Origin: Balaenoptera acutorostrata
Lineage: Eukaryota; Chordata; Mammalia; Artiodactyla; Balaenopteridae
Assembly (NCBI RefSeq): GCF_949987535.1
Contig: NC_080064.1
Span: 41,178,282-41,242,281, forward strand
DNA: 64,000 nt
Direction: 5' to 3'
The notes beneath the pieces were generated by a model, which made no database searches, was not told where the DNA came from, and saw nothing but the letters and a program-made list of their open reading frames with translations. The position numbers and the translations under genes were made by a program. Of the stretch, positions 1-11,639 are shown one piece after another (position 1 is the stretch's first letter; the number at the start of each line of letters is the position of its first letter).

Positions 1-179
1 AGTGCTATTAGAATCATAAAACAAGGTAAGGGGATAAAGATTGAAGATTTAGGCATTATAATTTTATATTGTATAGTTAGGAAAGGTGGCATTTGAACAG
101 AGATTTTAAGAAATGGTGGAGCATGTGGATTTCTTAGAGAAGAGTTTCTAGGCAGAGGAAACAGAGTATAAGTGTTCTT

Positions 180-855
180 GGGCAGGACCTTATTTGACAT
201 GTTCATGGAACAGCAAGGAAGCCAGTGAAGTAAAGCAAGTGAGGTGGAGAATGGTAAGAGATGAGTTCAGTGAGGTCACAGGGTGGTAGAACATGTTCGG
301 TCTTGTAGGCCACAGTAAGGACTAGAAATTTTACTCTGAGATAGATATGAGCAAGAGTAGAAGCATGGATACCAGCCAGGAGACAACTGAGTAGTTTAGG
401 CTAGCAGTGATTTTAGACTAGGTGATTGCAGTGATAGCTGAAATGTGATCAGATATGGGATTGTGAAGGCAGAGAAAACAGGATTTGCTGAATCATTGGA
501 TACAGGGTGTGAGAAAAAAAAAAAGCCAAAAAGTAATCCAAGTTCTTTGATTTAAACACCTGGTTAAAGGGTAGTTCCATGAATATACGGAATACTATGG
601 GATATATGACCAGGGGCAAAGTCGGAGCTGGAGAAGATACAAATCTGAAAGTCACCAGTATATAAATGATATTTCAAGCCACAGGACTGGGTGAAATCAC
701 TTAAAGAATGAATATAGATAGAGAAAACTCCAACATTTACATGTTGAGAAGGAGAAGAAGAAAATACACAAAAAAGGAATGGTCAGGAGGTAAGGAGGAA
801 AATCAGAATAATATAGAATATCAAGTCAAGCAGAGTGTTTAAGAAGGAGGGAGTG
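180..855 (-). mobile_element. Ancient L2-like LINE fragment, antisense
   Basis: Read on the minus strand this resembles the reverse-transcriptase C-terminal part of an old L2/CR1-class LINE. The plus strand shows familiar antisense wording such as TCTTGTAGGCCACAGTAAGG near 301 and ACAGGATTTGCTGAATCATT near 478. At 835-855 the minus strand reads as a Ser-Leu-Leu-Leu relic like the segment after the AFDTVDH motif of L2 reverse transcriptases. No open frame survives. The element continues after the L1 that splits it. The family name rests on remembered consensus wording. Confidence 0.55.
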
Positions 856-1828
856 TATAAAGATTCCAATTTCTTCACATTCTTGCCAGCATCAGCTATC
901 TTTTGTGTGTGTGTGTGTGTTTTGTAATAGCCAACCTAACAGGTGTGATATCTCATTGTAATTTTCATTTGCATTTTCCTGATAATCAATGTTGAGCATT
1001 TTTTCCCCATACCTGTTGGCCATCTGTAAGTCTTCTTTGGAGAAAGGTAAAATGGTGCAGCAGCTATGGAACAGTATGAGGGTGCCTCAAACTATTAAAA
1101 ATAAAACTACCATATGATACAGCCATCTCACCTCTGGGTATATATCCAAAAGAATTAAAATCAAGATCTTGAAGAGATTTTTGTATTCACTGCAGCATTA
1201 TTCACAATAGAGAAGATATGGAAACAACACAAGTATCCATCAACAGATGAATAGATAAAGAAAATGTTGTATATACCAAAATGAAATCTTATTCAGCTTG
1301 AAAAAGGAAGGAAATCCTGCCATTTATGAAAACATGGAAGAATCTGGAGGACATTATGCTAAATGAAAGGTTAGTCACAGGACAAATATTGCATGATTCC
1401 ACTTATGAAGTTTTGAAATAGTCAAACTCATAGAAATGGAAAATACAGTAGTAGCTGTCAGGGGCTGGAGATAGAGGAAATTGGGAGTTTTTCAATGGGT
1501 ATAAAGTTTCAGTTATGCTAAATGAATAAGTTATAGAGATCTGTTGTAAAACATAATGCCTATAGCTAATAACACAGTATTGTGTACTTCAAATTTGTTG
1601 AGAGGGTGAACACCATGTTAAATGTTCTTATCACAAAACAAACAAATAAACAAAAGCAAAGTGATACAAGGAAACTTTTGGAGATGTTGGCTAGGTCTAT
1701 TATCTTGTGGTGATGGTATCTCTGGTGTTTTCTTTTGTCCAAAATCATCAAATTGTACACATGAAGTATGTGCAACTCTTTGTATATCAATTATGCCTCA
1801 ATAAATTCATATTTTAAAAGGAGGGGGA
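856..1828 (+). mobile_element. 5'-inverted (twin-primed) older L1 3' end
   Basis: Positions 856-1045 are the minus-strand complement of an L1 ORF2 3' segment (TTCTTGCCAGCATC; GATATCTCATTGTAATTTTC; CTGTTGGCCATCTG). Positions 1046-1805 then run in plus orientation through the next part of the same element, starting at TGGTGCAGC and reaching an L1-type 3' UTR end TATGCCTCAATAA. The two pieces are nearly contiguous in an L1, as expected for twin priming. An A/G-rich repeat (AAGGAGGGAGTG near 844; GGAGAAGGGAGTG near 1831) may be the target-site duplication. A TG dinucleotide run lies at 904-920. All frames are broken. Confidence 0.7.
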
Positions 1829-2440
1829 AAGGAGAAGGGAGTGATCACTTAACTGCTGAATGGTCAAGAAGGAAAACTAACCAAATGGGATGGTGACATG
1901 GAAGTAACTGGTGACACTGACAAGAATAATTTCAGTGGAATTATGGGGAAATGGCCTTGGAGTTGGCCTAAGAGTGAGAGAAAAGTTTTTCTATATCAAA
2001 AGCCAGAGAATTGGGTCAGCAGGTGAAGGAAAATGGGGGGTGAAATTGTTTTATTTTTTTTTAAGTTGGAATAATATATAATATTTGTATGCTGACAGGA
2101 ATAATCCAGTAAGGACTGGAAAGAGATTAGGGAGAAGTGAGAAGGAAATTTCTCATCTATATATTGGGTTGGCCAAAAAGTTCGTTTGGGTTTTTCCTGA
2201 CATCTTACAGAAAAACCTGAACGAACTTTTTGGCCAACCCAACGTTATATACAGGTGCATAGAGTTGAGATCCAGGGCAAAAATGGCTATAGATAGGAGC
2301 ACAAAGAATCCATCAATTTTAGAGAGAAGGATAGCAAAGTTGTAATAAATTCATAGATTTGCTGGTTGGAGGGTAGAAGGATGTTCTCCAGGGATTGCTT
2401 CTATTTCCCCATGAAATAAAAAAGCAGTCATTGTTGGTAG
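1829..2440 (-). mobile_element. L2-like LINE, antisense continuation
   Basis: After the inserted L1 the antisense L2-like sequence resumes, with recognisable wording such as GGTGACACTGACAAGAATAA and TTTCAGTGGAATTATGGGG near 1909-1950 and a segment near 2390-2430. It is interrupted at 2164-2242 by a mariner MITE. No protein is encoded. Confidence 0.5.
2164..2242. mobile_element. Mariner-type MITE, 79-bp near-perfect hairpin
   Basis: Two 33-base arms (2164-2196 and 2210-2242) are inverted copies that begin TTGGGTTGGCCAAAAAGTTC. The first 23 positions pair perfectly, the next two are U-G/G-U wobbles, and the last eight pair perfectly. The loop is 13 nt (2197-2209). A TA precedes the left end, as expected for Tc1/mariner insertion; the right-hand TA is not preserved next to the end. 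Size and structure match the short mariner MITEs of mammals (about 80 bp, like MADE1 in primates). If transcribed, either strand folds into a microRNA-like stem. Confidence 0.88.
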
Positions 2441-2865
2441 GTAAGTTTCTTTACCCTAATTTCATGTTTTACACTCATGGCTTCTTTCTAAGTATTCATT
2501 CCCTTCTCCTTAGGGCCATTTTTGGTTGATGAATTTGTAAGAATGGGATGAGATTGTTTAGGAATGACCAACAGAGAGTATGCATTCTGCTCTGGCCCTC
2601 TGTGCTGTGCAACTTTTAGGAGAATACTCTATCTCTGGGAAGAAAGTAGGCCTGAAGCTTTCTAGGGCTCCCTGTGATTGACTGGTTTTCTCCACTTGAA
2701 AGTCTGCTGATCTGCAGATATATGCTATGTTTTCTTTATCAGCAATAAAGATGATATCTTTAATCTCCATCTGCTAATTCTTGTGCCTTTCTGTCCAAAG
2801 ATTCTGAACTCAGGTGGGAAAGAAAAATGACATCTATTTGGACCTCTTAAGCCACCATAATCTTT
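2441..2865. other. Unassigned non-coding block
   Basis: I see no recognisable repeat, exon or RNA gene here. It separates two stretches of L2-like antisense sequence and could be a later insertion whose family I cannot name. Confidence 0.3.
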
Positions 2866-3700
2866 AACTGAGTGTGAGGAGGGGAGTGGGAATGTTGAAA
2901 TTTGAAGAGAGAAAAAATGTAAAATTGTCTACTGAAAGAATGGAAGAGTAAATTGACTTGGCAAATGTAGTACGGGCTCATCTGATGTTTGAGGTAATTT
3001 AAAGAGAAACCAGAAACAATGGTTTTGATTTTTTTCTCCAGATATACTCATCTCCTCAGGTATGACTGAAAAAAAAATTATCCTGATATAGTTGGATTTA
3101 GCCAGAACTGGAGTTTTCTCAGGAAGTAAGACAGGGGGCCAGAGGGTAAGGTAGTTGAAGGTGTATGTGGAGGAATGATTATAAAGATAAACCATGGACT
3201 CTTGAGGAAGGAAATAATGATTCAAGGCAGGTGAGAGAACTGAAAAGATATTAGGGTCAATTGTTTGAGTTTCTCGTGGGGATCACAGAATTGTAAAAGT
3301 GGGGGTATGAAGTGGATGGACTGAAAAGATAGATAATGCAGGTATTTTTTTCACATTTTATCACCTCTGAAAAGTAAAATGTAATGGCAATTTAGATTCA
3401 ATAAAATATGGTAGTAATCTAAGGTATGACAATGAATAGAGTGTCTGAGGAGGGTGAAAATGAAAGAACTGAGATGCGAAGGCATTAGAATACTGAATGT
3501 CAAAATCACCAAGAATGATGACAGGAGTGGTGACAATGACACTGGAATATAGAAGTTTCTCTAGGATGCTTTCCAGCTCTCGTGTGCTATTACTAAAACC
3601 AGGAAAAAAAACTTACTTGATTGACTTGCTATTTACAGTGAGGTTAAAAGATATCCATCAGCAGAACAAAGTCTACAGGGAATCATACATGCTGTGCTAA
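2866..3700 (-). mobile_element. Possible further L2-like antisense sequence
   Basis: The purine-rich plus strand and phrases such as GAATGGAAGAGTAAATTGAC (2938) and TCACCAAGAATGATGACAGG (about 3506) resemble the antisense of the 5' part of long L2-class elements. Similarity is weak. Short open frames here have no recognisable protein signature. Confidence 0.35.
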
Positions 3701-4765
3701 AAAGTCAGTAGGTTGTCCTGAGCTCCAAATCAGGGCTGAAGACCTTTACTCATAGATCTGTTAAGATACCAAATAAGTGGCTACGTGGGAAGTGCCCTGA
3801 GCTATGTGCAAGAAGGATGAGATGAGTAGCTGGCTACCTGAGTAGATGGTATAGTGATGAGTGACAAGTCATGGAATCTATGCATAGTTTTATTCCTAAA
3901 TCACTTGGTCAAGAGTCATTAATTGTTCTTGATCAGAAGGTTCTTCCTGCCTGTACAATTATGTACATAATTACCCTAGGAGGGCATAGTGTTATTAATG
4001 GGAAAACAAGATCATAGACTTGGTTTTCCACATTCTCTATGCACATAGTATGCATTTATCTTATGAATGTTTGATGGTGATGATGACGGAAATGAAAGAG
4101 CCATATTTTCCACACTTGGAAACTATATATCTTATTGACCAATTTTATTAGTAATCAGGCATTTGTTGAGCACCAGCTGTATACAGAACATTAGAATGAG
4201 TCTCAAGTTGTAGTAAGGTAGGTAAAATAAGTGGGATCTCCAAAAATAGACTTAGTAAGGATCCCAGACATACAAATATATTTACATACATACACACAAA
4301 TACACATACTTCCAGAAACACATGAATCTACATACTTAGAGTCACCAACATGCACGTCACACTCCACAAAAAGGGAAAGGCGCATGTAGAGTACTCCAGT
4401 TCCATTACTATAGCTATCTTGTGAAGGAACAATCCCTCAAGTTATAAAGTAGCATATAATTCCTCTTGCTTACACAATCACCAAAGCAAACTTGAAATAA
4501 TGATTTGGCTTCCAATGTGGCTTGATGATAGAAGATAATGCACAGATGATAGACTATGTGGACCTTGTGTAATCTGCTTCTAGTGAGAGTCTTTTCTCAA
4601 GATATATTAATAAATTGTTGCATCGATGCCTACTTTAATTGTATAATACAAAATTTTAGCTAATATAAGTCTATATTTCAGGGCCTGATCACTCCTGGGT
4701 ACTATCAAAAATGATTATCTTAACCTTCTAGAGGCTTCTGTTTTCTCTCTCTTTTATACATCCAT

Positions 4766-4803
<38 letters not shown>

Positions 4804-5084
4804 CAAGTACACACTGTCTACGTCCCATAATGTATGTGGGGAAATTTGGAATGGGGCTATCAGAACACAAAGGTGTCATCATGACTTACTCCCTGTTAAA
4901 TTCAACAACAAAAGAAAAGGTTGATTGAGAGTTAGAGAATTGTCCTGGTCCTAGGCCAGGAAAGAGTAACAAGTGGCAACTCCTTGACAAAACTCTAGCC
5001 TGTCTTTCAAGGGTCACTCCTATCCAAACAATCTGGCTTCAAAGTCCTATTTAGACTCCTATCTTGTGGAAAACACATGGTGGA
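3701..5084. other. Unique AT-rich sequence with a CA microsatellite
   Basis: No gene is visible. A (CA)n run occupies 4768-4801. A short piece near 4150-4190 (ATTTGTTGAGCACCAGCTG) resembles the end of an L2/MIR-class fossil on the minus strand. Confidence 0.5.
4768..4801. repeat. (CA)17 microsatellite
   Basis: An uninterrupted run of 17 CA units, a length at which slippage polymorphism is expected. Confidence 0.95.
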
Positions 5085-5175
5085 GTGGAAATAGTGCTGG
5101 AATATCCAAACCCCCGAATTCTAATTCTGACTCTACCACTGAACTTGATTCATCCTTAGTCAAGTCTTTTTGCCA
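5085..5175 (+). mobile_element. MIR fragment
   Basis: The order GGAGTGGAAATAGTGCTGG, then TCTGACTCTACCACTGAAC, then TAGTCAAGTC is the decayed core of a MIR SINE. Confidence 0.5.
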
Positions 5176-5399
5176 CATAATCTAGTATAGAAACACATGT
5201 ATACAAATAATGTCTTTAAAGTGTGGTATGATGGAGTAATCTCTGTGGTGTGAATACAGATGAATGCTTGACTAGCTTTTACTGGTCTTGGTCAGCCAGA
5301 CTGAAATGGCTTCATTACCATCTAACCATTCTTATGTGATCTTTTAAATAATCAGATCATAATCACGATCACTAAGGAACGATATGTGATGTGAATAAC

Positions 5400-5545
5400 A
5401 CTTCTTCAGTTATTAAAACACTTTCATAGCCATATGTCAGATGATTCTCCACAAACCGGTGAGGTTGACAGGACTGATAGGACCATGCTCATTTTATAGA
5501 TGAGGAAACTGAGGCTCATAACAACAGAGCAACGTATCAGTCAGA
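5400..5545 (-). mobile_element. MIR fragment, antisense
   Basis: The antisense MIR signature TTATAGATGAGGAAACTGAG at 5494-5513 is preceded by a degraded copy of the usual CTCACAACAACCCT part. Confidence 0.7.
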
Positions 5546-6049
5546 TTGAAACAATAACCCCAATTCCCATATGATCAGTTTCTTCTGATTCCCTGTGGTC
5601 CCTAGCACGATGCTCTGCACTTGGAGGAACTGAGTGTCATGCCTTCTGCCTGCTCTGCTCTTTTACAGAGGTCTGTTAAGCCCAGTACATTGATTTCATG
5701 GTCCCCCTGAAGGGGCCACTTTCTTACTGAAGGATGGGGAGGGAATAGCAGCTGCTGCTTAGAGACAGAGCCTGAGGTTTGCCAGGGAAATTCAGGTATC
5801 ACTGAGATGATGGGAGCTCAGGAAACAAGACAGGAATTAATGCCAACTGGTAACCAATTTTCCTAAAGCAATAAATCTTTTTTCCAGAACTCTGGCCCCA
5901 GAGAAGGCTTTCACTGGGTTTCACAGGGAGAGCCTCAAACTGAACATGACAGTTAGAAGGCTGTGATACACAGGAATTATAAATGAAATTATGATATGTC
6001 TGAGGCTAAGTGACAGAGTCTACAAAAGTCAGTGCATTTAGCAGGGTGG
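5546..6049. other. Unassigned non-coding block
   Basis: Unique-looking sequence. The minus-strand 66-codon frame at 5602-5802 has no recognisable domain and no supporting splice or promoter context. Confidence 0.35.
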
Positions 6050-6250
6050 AGTGAGGAGAACAAAGGATTTGAAGCCAGGCATATTTGGACTGAAATCCTG
6101 ATCCTGTCGCTTACTAGCTCTGTGGCTTTGGGAAAGTCACTTCATACCACTGAACCTTAGTTTCCTCATCAATACAATGCAGGGTTATAAAATAGTAGCA
6201 GTAATAGTCTCTGTAAAAAGGCAAAGCCTGGCAAAAATGTGAAGTATAAT
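6050..6250 (+). mobile_element. MIR SINE
   Basis: Contains the MIR order GAAATCCTGATCCTGTCGC, TTACTAGCTCTGTGGCTTTG, GAAAGTCACTTC and TTTCCTCATCAATACAATGC. The tRNA-derived head is degraded. Confidence 0.8.
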
Positions 6251-6354
6251 AGTTTTTCTTAAATTTGATGCTCATTCATTGTACCTAGCACTAATATGGT
6301 ATACTACATATTTTTAAGGCCTAATTCTACTAGTCATTTCCAATGAAAAATCCT

Positions 6355-6545
6355 CTGATCCTGCATGTAGAATTCATGTCTCCCTCCTTTGGGTTCCTAC
6401 AGTCCCTTGCACAGAATTCTGATCTTGTACTTACCACTACACATGGTCATTATGACAACTCTGTGTCTATTTCATTCATCATTGTAACCCCTGGGCCTGG
6501 CACATAGTAGGTACTCAGTAAATGTTGAGTAAATAAATGAACAAT
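6355..6545 (+). mobile_element. L2 3' end
   Basis: Ends in the L2/MIR-type tail CTGGGCCTGGCACATAGTAG followed by TACTCAGTAAATGTTGAGTA (6489-6530). Only the 3' end is present. Confidence 0.65.
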
Positions 6546-6554
6546 GTCTTTCCT

Positions 6555-6800
6555 AATAGAACACAAGCTTTCCAAGAGCAGAAACTAGGTCTCATTGTGG
6601 TATTTAATCTTTATAAGAACAAGGACCATGCCTGTTTTCTGCCTGCTGGTCACAGCTGAAACACTAGAAGCAGTAACTAGAACAGTTCCTAGGGATGAAT
6701 GAGCTGACTCTGTATCTCCAGCACTCAGTGCAGGACCTGAAACACAATGGATGCTCAGTGAAAGCTTGCAGAATGAATGAATAAATGAATGAAAGAATTC
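6555..6800 (+). mobile_element. Second L2 3' end
   Basis: AAGAGCAGAAACTAGGTCTC (about 6575) and AAGGACCATGCCTGTTTTC (about 6622) are two successive L2-like 3' phrases. The block ends with GATGCTCAGTGAAAGC and a short GAAT-rich tail (6770-6795). Confidence 0.55.
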
Positions 6801-7019
6801 TTCTTGAATTGGTCCTATCACTAAAGTAGGTAAAAATCCATCTGCTTGGGGTAACTGAAGAATAGTCGGTAATTAGTGGGTAAGTCTTGTTAAGAGATGG
6901 TATCAGGGCTGCATAGTTCCATCCAAATGAAGTCAAATCTTATATATTACAGCTAGAAGGATCTTTAAAGACTACTCAGTTATCTTATGCTGATACAACA
7001 CCCTTATGTTCTTTCCTCA

Positions 7020-7345
7020 AATATGGGAGATTTTATTTTTGTTTCCATAATGTTAAGAACAATGGGAAGCCATGAAGTATTTTAAGCAGGTTTACATTTT
7101 TCAAAGATCAATCTTGCTGCACTATGGAGAATAGTTTGGAGGTAGACACAATCTGGACAAAGGAGATCAGTGAGGAGGCTACTGCAGTAACTCAGTGAGA
7201 AATAATAGTAACTTGAACTGTAGGATGGCAATGGGGATAGTGAAAAACAGACATATTCAAGAGAAATTTAGGAGGTAAGATCAACAGATCATGGGGATGA
7301 ATTATATATGGGGGCAAAGAACTGAATAGGTTAGGAATGTGGTAT
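7020..7345 (-). mobile_element. L2-like LINE, antisense
   Basis: The plus strand carries the antisense wording AATGGGAAGCCATGAAGTAT (about 7060), GCTGCACTATGGAGAATAG (about 7115) and GAGGCTACTGCAGTAACTC (about 7174). It is heavily decayed. Confidence 0.6.
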
Positions 7346-7369
7346 TTCTCTATCTTTGTTTGTCTCCCT

Positions 7370-7490
7370 GACTAGAATTGACTTCTTTTATAACAGTAGC
7401 CCTGTTTAATTTGTTTTGATATTGCCAGTGCCTTACATTGGGCCTGAAACATAGTAGATGCTTGGTGAAAGTTTGCTGTAAGAATGAACA
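7370..7490 (+). mobile_element. L2 3' end
   Basis: CCAGTGCCTTACATTGGGCC (7426) followed by GAAACATAGTAGATGCTTGG is the characteristic L2/MIR terminal block. Confidence 0.6.
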
Positions 7491-7739
7491 AATCATTGCC
7501 CAGCAGACAGAGAAAAGGAGGAGCAATATTCAGAGATCAATACCAGTAGGGAGGGGCATCAGGTCTCTAGATACTGGGCTGGAGTTTACGGGAAGGCCTG
7601 GCAGTAGCAAGGCAGTACCAGATAGGTCATCAAGGGAAGAGCTACGGCACAGAGAAACAGTCAGACCTGGGGTATAAGGTGGTATCTCTGTCTTAGGAAA
7701 AGGACAGATGAAGTGTTTAGGAGTTATGATGAAGCCAGT

Positions 7740-7935
7740 GAAGCAGCTATGAGGTCAGGCTCTGGGCCAGACTGCATGTGTTCCAACCCTGACTCTGCCT
7801 CTGCTAGCTATATGACCTTCTTTGGGCAGCTACTTAATACTCCTAAATCTCAGTTTCCCTATATGTAAGTGAGGATAATAATGGTACCAATCTCATATGG
7901 TGGTCATTAGGATTAAATGATGCAATGCACTTATC
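7740..7935 (+). mobile_element. MIR SINE
   Basis: Near-complete MIR core: TCTGGGCCAGACTGCATG, CAACCCTGACTCTGCCTCTG, CTAGCTATATGACCTTC, CTCAGTTTCCCTATATGTAA and GATTAAATGATGCAATGC. Confidence 0.85.
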
Positions 7936-8059
7936 AATGACTAGCAAAATATCCTAATCCCCAATAAAAATTAGCTATCAACCACTACATAAGGTCCAGA
8001 CAAGAAGGAAAAGGGCAATAATAATAAAAATTGTCATTTATTTTTGACAAAAATTTTGT

Positions 8060-8215
8060 TATGACAAAAATGATCATAACACCAACTGTATACAAGGTTT
8101 TGTCCAACAACCATTTTAAAGATGAGGAGATTGAGGCTCAGAAATGTTACATAACTTGCAGGTAGCAGGTAGAAAATTCAAAACCATGTCTGTCTGAACT
8201 TCAAGGCTCACTCTA
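8060..8215 (-). mobile_element. MIR fragment, antisense
   Basis: ATTTTAAAGATGAGGAGATT followed by GAGGCTCAGAAATGTTACAT (8113-8152) is the antisense MIR centre. Confidence 0.7.
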
Positions 8216-9104
8216 CCCTGTTAAATTTACTGAACTGTTTAAACTGAGGGTCCTTTTAGTCCTGGATGAACCATGGCCTTGGTATATTCAATGCTGAAGG
8301 TTCTGACCCAAAATATAGGGGTCAAATTTTCCAGGTGAAGGTACTGAGGCCTGGGAAATGGAATAGCATTAAGGTGCCAGACAGAAGCTGGTCCCCTGCA
8401 GAGAGGCACCCTACATCCATACACTCTGATCCAATAGCAGCATGATTCACATCCATGGGACATGCACTCCATAATTCATTCTGGAAAATGGATAATTATA
8501 GGAGGTTGTCAGATTCAATAAGCAAATGCTGAGGAAATAAAAACAACAAACTATGTGAGAGCTGATATTTGTTCAGGCAGACATCTGTCTTCTGTTAGAG
8601 GATTTAGGGATGTTTTTCAACACAAGGTTTTAAACATGGCTTAGAAAAACCTCTCCTCAGCATGGTCTGCAGGACAGAGCCAAAATCCTGCTTTTAGTGG
8701 GTTTTCTCCCGCTCATAGAGGACTGGTCCCCACAGCTACTGGGGGGAGGAGAGGAAGAGGCATACCTAGGCTGATAGTCCCCCTCCCAGGCAAACCAAGC
8801 TGTCCTCCTCAGAATTCACTTTCTGCTCCTGTGAGACCACGATCCACACCACCTCCACTTGTGCCCAGCTCATTCCCACCTCCACAGCCTTGCACACTCT
8901 GTTCCCACGGATGTCCTCCTCCCTCCCTCCTAACCTCTCCAAATTCATCTTTAAACTCCCGGGATCTTCAGAAACCTTCCCCAAATGCTCCATCCCACAC
9001 TGCTCCCCAGCCCACCCCCAACAAAGCTTAGTGTCTGAGCTGCGTGATCTAGAGCTTGATCATCTACTGCAGCTTTCCAGTAAGAGAAAAGAATAGCACA
9101 TTCA
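8216..9104. other. Unassigned block with a C-rich stretch
   Basis: No repeat or gene is recognised. Positions 8780-9030 are strongly pyrimidine-rich on the plus strand and therefore open in several frames on both strands. These frames are proline/serine-rich or their complements and look like composition artefacts. Confidence 0.35.
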
Positions 9105-9290
9105 GTCGGAGGAATGGATCCTCAACTGTGGCTCTGCTACTTCCTGGCGGTGGGGACTTGGGCAAGTCATATATATCTCTCTGAACCTCTGTTATCTCTT
9201 TCATAAAATAAAAATACTAATACCAACTCAGAAGACTATTGCACAGGCCAAATGAGGTAATACATTTAAAGCAGCACTCAAGATACACTT
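9105..9290 (+). mobile_element. MIR SINE
   Basis: GTGGCTCTGCTACTTCCTGG, GGACTTGGGCAAGTCATAT, CTCTGAACCTCTGTTATC and AAATGAGGTAATACATTTAA follow the MIR order. Confidence 0.8.
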
Positions 9291-10064
9291 TGCAGGTTGA
9301 GTCTAGTGCTGTCTACTGACCTCACATCTAAGCGTGTCTTATCTTCTTGGGAACAGGTATTATATACCTTCTTCCTACTTTCCTCGGAATAACAATCTGC
9401 TTAGTTGCATTCTCTTCTTTTTCTCTATATTTCCGCATGCAAGATAAGCCAGTCAGAGGCTCAAGACCAGTGAGGGCCTTGAGTCAGTGCCATAATAAAT
9501 TTGATCTTGCCTGTTTTGTTCAATGGAAGCTGAGGAGGGGACTGCACAAAAGATGAGAAATAACAGAAGACAGGAGCTGTGGTTTCCCCTAGGGGATCCA
9601 GGAATTCAAATTACAAAGTAGGCTGAAGGTAGCAGGACATAGGCAGTGGTAGTTGGTTCTTAAACTCAGGTGACTCCCAGAGGCTGAGTTGCAGGGCTGC
9701 CTGCCCCAGATGGGTACCTTAAAGCAAGATTGAGACTAGGAGAATGGGGCAAAAACCCTCAGCAGATTAGACCAGTTTCTAGGGCATTACTGTAATCCCA
9801 CCATAAGTGAGACAGGGGCAGATGACCAGGTGAAGAATGACCATCCTCAGAGGTGAATCCCGAAAACTAGCAGGAAACAACACTAGATTACAGAGTTCCA
9901 AGCAGAATGAACACTTTCTGTTCAAGATTCCCTTAGCACTTTGTTTCTACTATGAAACTATAAACTACAAATCCTACTACTGACAGGCTAGAACTTAGTT
10001 TATATGGTAACTTGTACCTTCCACAATGGAAACGCTTGAGCCAGGCAAACCTGCCCTGGCCCTT
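9291..10064. other. Unassigned non-coding block
   Basis: No gene, RNA or confidently named repeat is visible. Confidence 0.35.
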
Positions 10065-10240
10065 GATAATAATCCGATCTTGTTCAGTCACTTAGCATGT
10101 TTGGATGTCAATTTCCTCATCTGTTTAATGGAGCTAATAATATGCTTTGCCCTGGTTATTTGAATTGATATGGAAGCTTGACATGAAATAGTGGATGTGA
10201 AAGTGATTTGTAAACTGTGAAGCATTAGAAAGATTATTTT
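10065..10240 (+). mobile_element. MIR SINE
   Basis: TCAATTTCCTCATCTGTTTA at 10109 followed by ATGGAGCTAATAATATG is a clear MIR centre. The 3' part includes GATTTGTAAACTGTGAAGCA. Confidence 0.7.
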
Positions 10241-10349
10241 TATTCATTATATCTCATCATGCAAATGAGGCTATAAATACCAGCAGGTACAAGCTGTTCT
10301 TTATTCATCATTGGATCCTTTTATACTAGGGGCATGAAGGACGAGACCA

Positions 10350-10510
10350 TTGTTTGTTGAGTTGCCCTTATGCCAGGCACTGTGCTGGGCACCTTCCATG
10401 CCTCATATAATTTTATTTAATTCTGCTAATGACTCTGTCCTTTTTCTTTTCTCTAGACCTGGCTGCCTCCCAAGAAATAACAGATACTCAGTAAATATTT
10501 CTGTATTGCA
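10350..10510 (-). mobile_element. MIR/L2 fossil fragments
   Basis: CCAGGCACTGTGCTGGGCAC (10374) and the following CATATAATTTTATTTAATTC read as an antisense MIR start. A plus-oriented ATACTCAGTAAATATTTCTG (about 10486) resembles an L2 tail. Confidence 0.5.
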
Positions 10511-11074
10511 ATACCATAGTTCCACTTTTCACAGTTTGAAGTTTGAATGATGTAGTTAGAGAGTAGAAGTGGTACAAGGGGTGCAATTCTGATAATGAGT
10601 AACAAAATGGCAGTGACTGCCAAGAAAGCAGGGGTCCCTGATTCTCTTTCTAAACATAATCTCATCTCTTCTACTAAAATACATCAAATCCCTTCTCTTA
10701 AGACTGATCAAACATAGAGGGTGATTCTCCTGCCCCAGGAAGTCTCCTGGTCATAAGGTGATATTTAACAAATATCCACATTCAATCCTAAGTATTATAC
10801 AGAAATTTAGAAATCCATCTGTATCTCAGAGGGGATGGGGAGGGATTGTTATTTGCTTAGCATATGTGTAAAACTGACCTCTAATTGTAATTACACACAA
10901 ATAAGAGAATCAGAAAAGGTCCTGCTTCCTTCTAGTTGTATTGGAGAGTCTTTGATGTTGACAACCTCACTGGTTTGGCCTTTCTTATTCCTCCTCCATA
11001 ACACCACATGGTCACAGTTACTATAGCCAATTGGTCTTTTCAGTATCCATTAATATTCCATGCTCATTATTGAG
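10511..11074. other. Unassigned non-coding block
   Basis: Nothing recognised on either strand. The small open frames lack any signature. Confidence 0.35.
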
Positions 11075-11635
11075 AACTCCTGCAATTGCCTCCTAACTGG
11101 TCTGTCTGCCTCTGTTTGGCCTCTCACAATCCATTCTCCTTATAGTTACAAAAGGGTATTTCTAATAGTCAAAACCATGCCCCCCTCTCCCCTTCCATAG
11201 CTCCCCATAATCTATGGAATAAAGTCTAAACTCCTTAGTACTTTCAGCTAGCCTTCCTCTCTCCGACCCTTTCCCCCATACCTACAACATATGCATGCAT
11301 ACCTACACAACAGTCACATGTTCCACTTTTATTGACAAACTTTCAGTTTTCTGAAACTTACTTGCTTTCATGCACCTTCAGGCTTTACACATTCCTGATA
11401 AATATGCTGTTTCTCTCCATGCTTAGCTGGCTCTTACACATCTTTAAGAGTCAGCTCAAGCACTGTCGTCCCAAGGGAGACTTCCTTGACTTTTTGATCT
11501 GTAGCCCCCAACCCACCTTCTCCAGGCCTAAGTCAAGTTCTCTTCCACAGTACTCTGAGAACCCCCATCACAGCACTTCCCACTCCATGTGGTAGACCCT
11601 TGGTTTTGACAGGTCTGGGACCTGCACAGAATTCC
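11075..11635 (+). mobile_element. L2 LINE 3' region
   Basis: Sense L2 order is visible: CTCCTAACTGGTCTGTCTGC (11090; Leu-Leu-Thr-Gly-Leu in the L2 reverse-transcriptase C-terminus), CTCACAATCCATTCTCCTTA, AATAAAGTCTAAACTCCTTA, TCAGCTCAAGCACTG and GAGACTTCCTTGAC. Stops are scattered throughout. Confidence 0.75.
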
Positions 11636-11639
11636 ATGG

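Noticed and set aside
2085..2345. 86-codon frame across the mariner hairpin
   Set aside because: The MITE is non-coding; the frame crosses its ends into L2 sequence.
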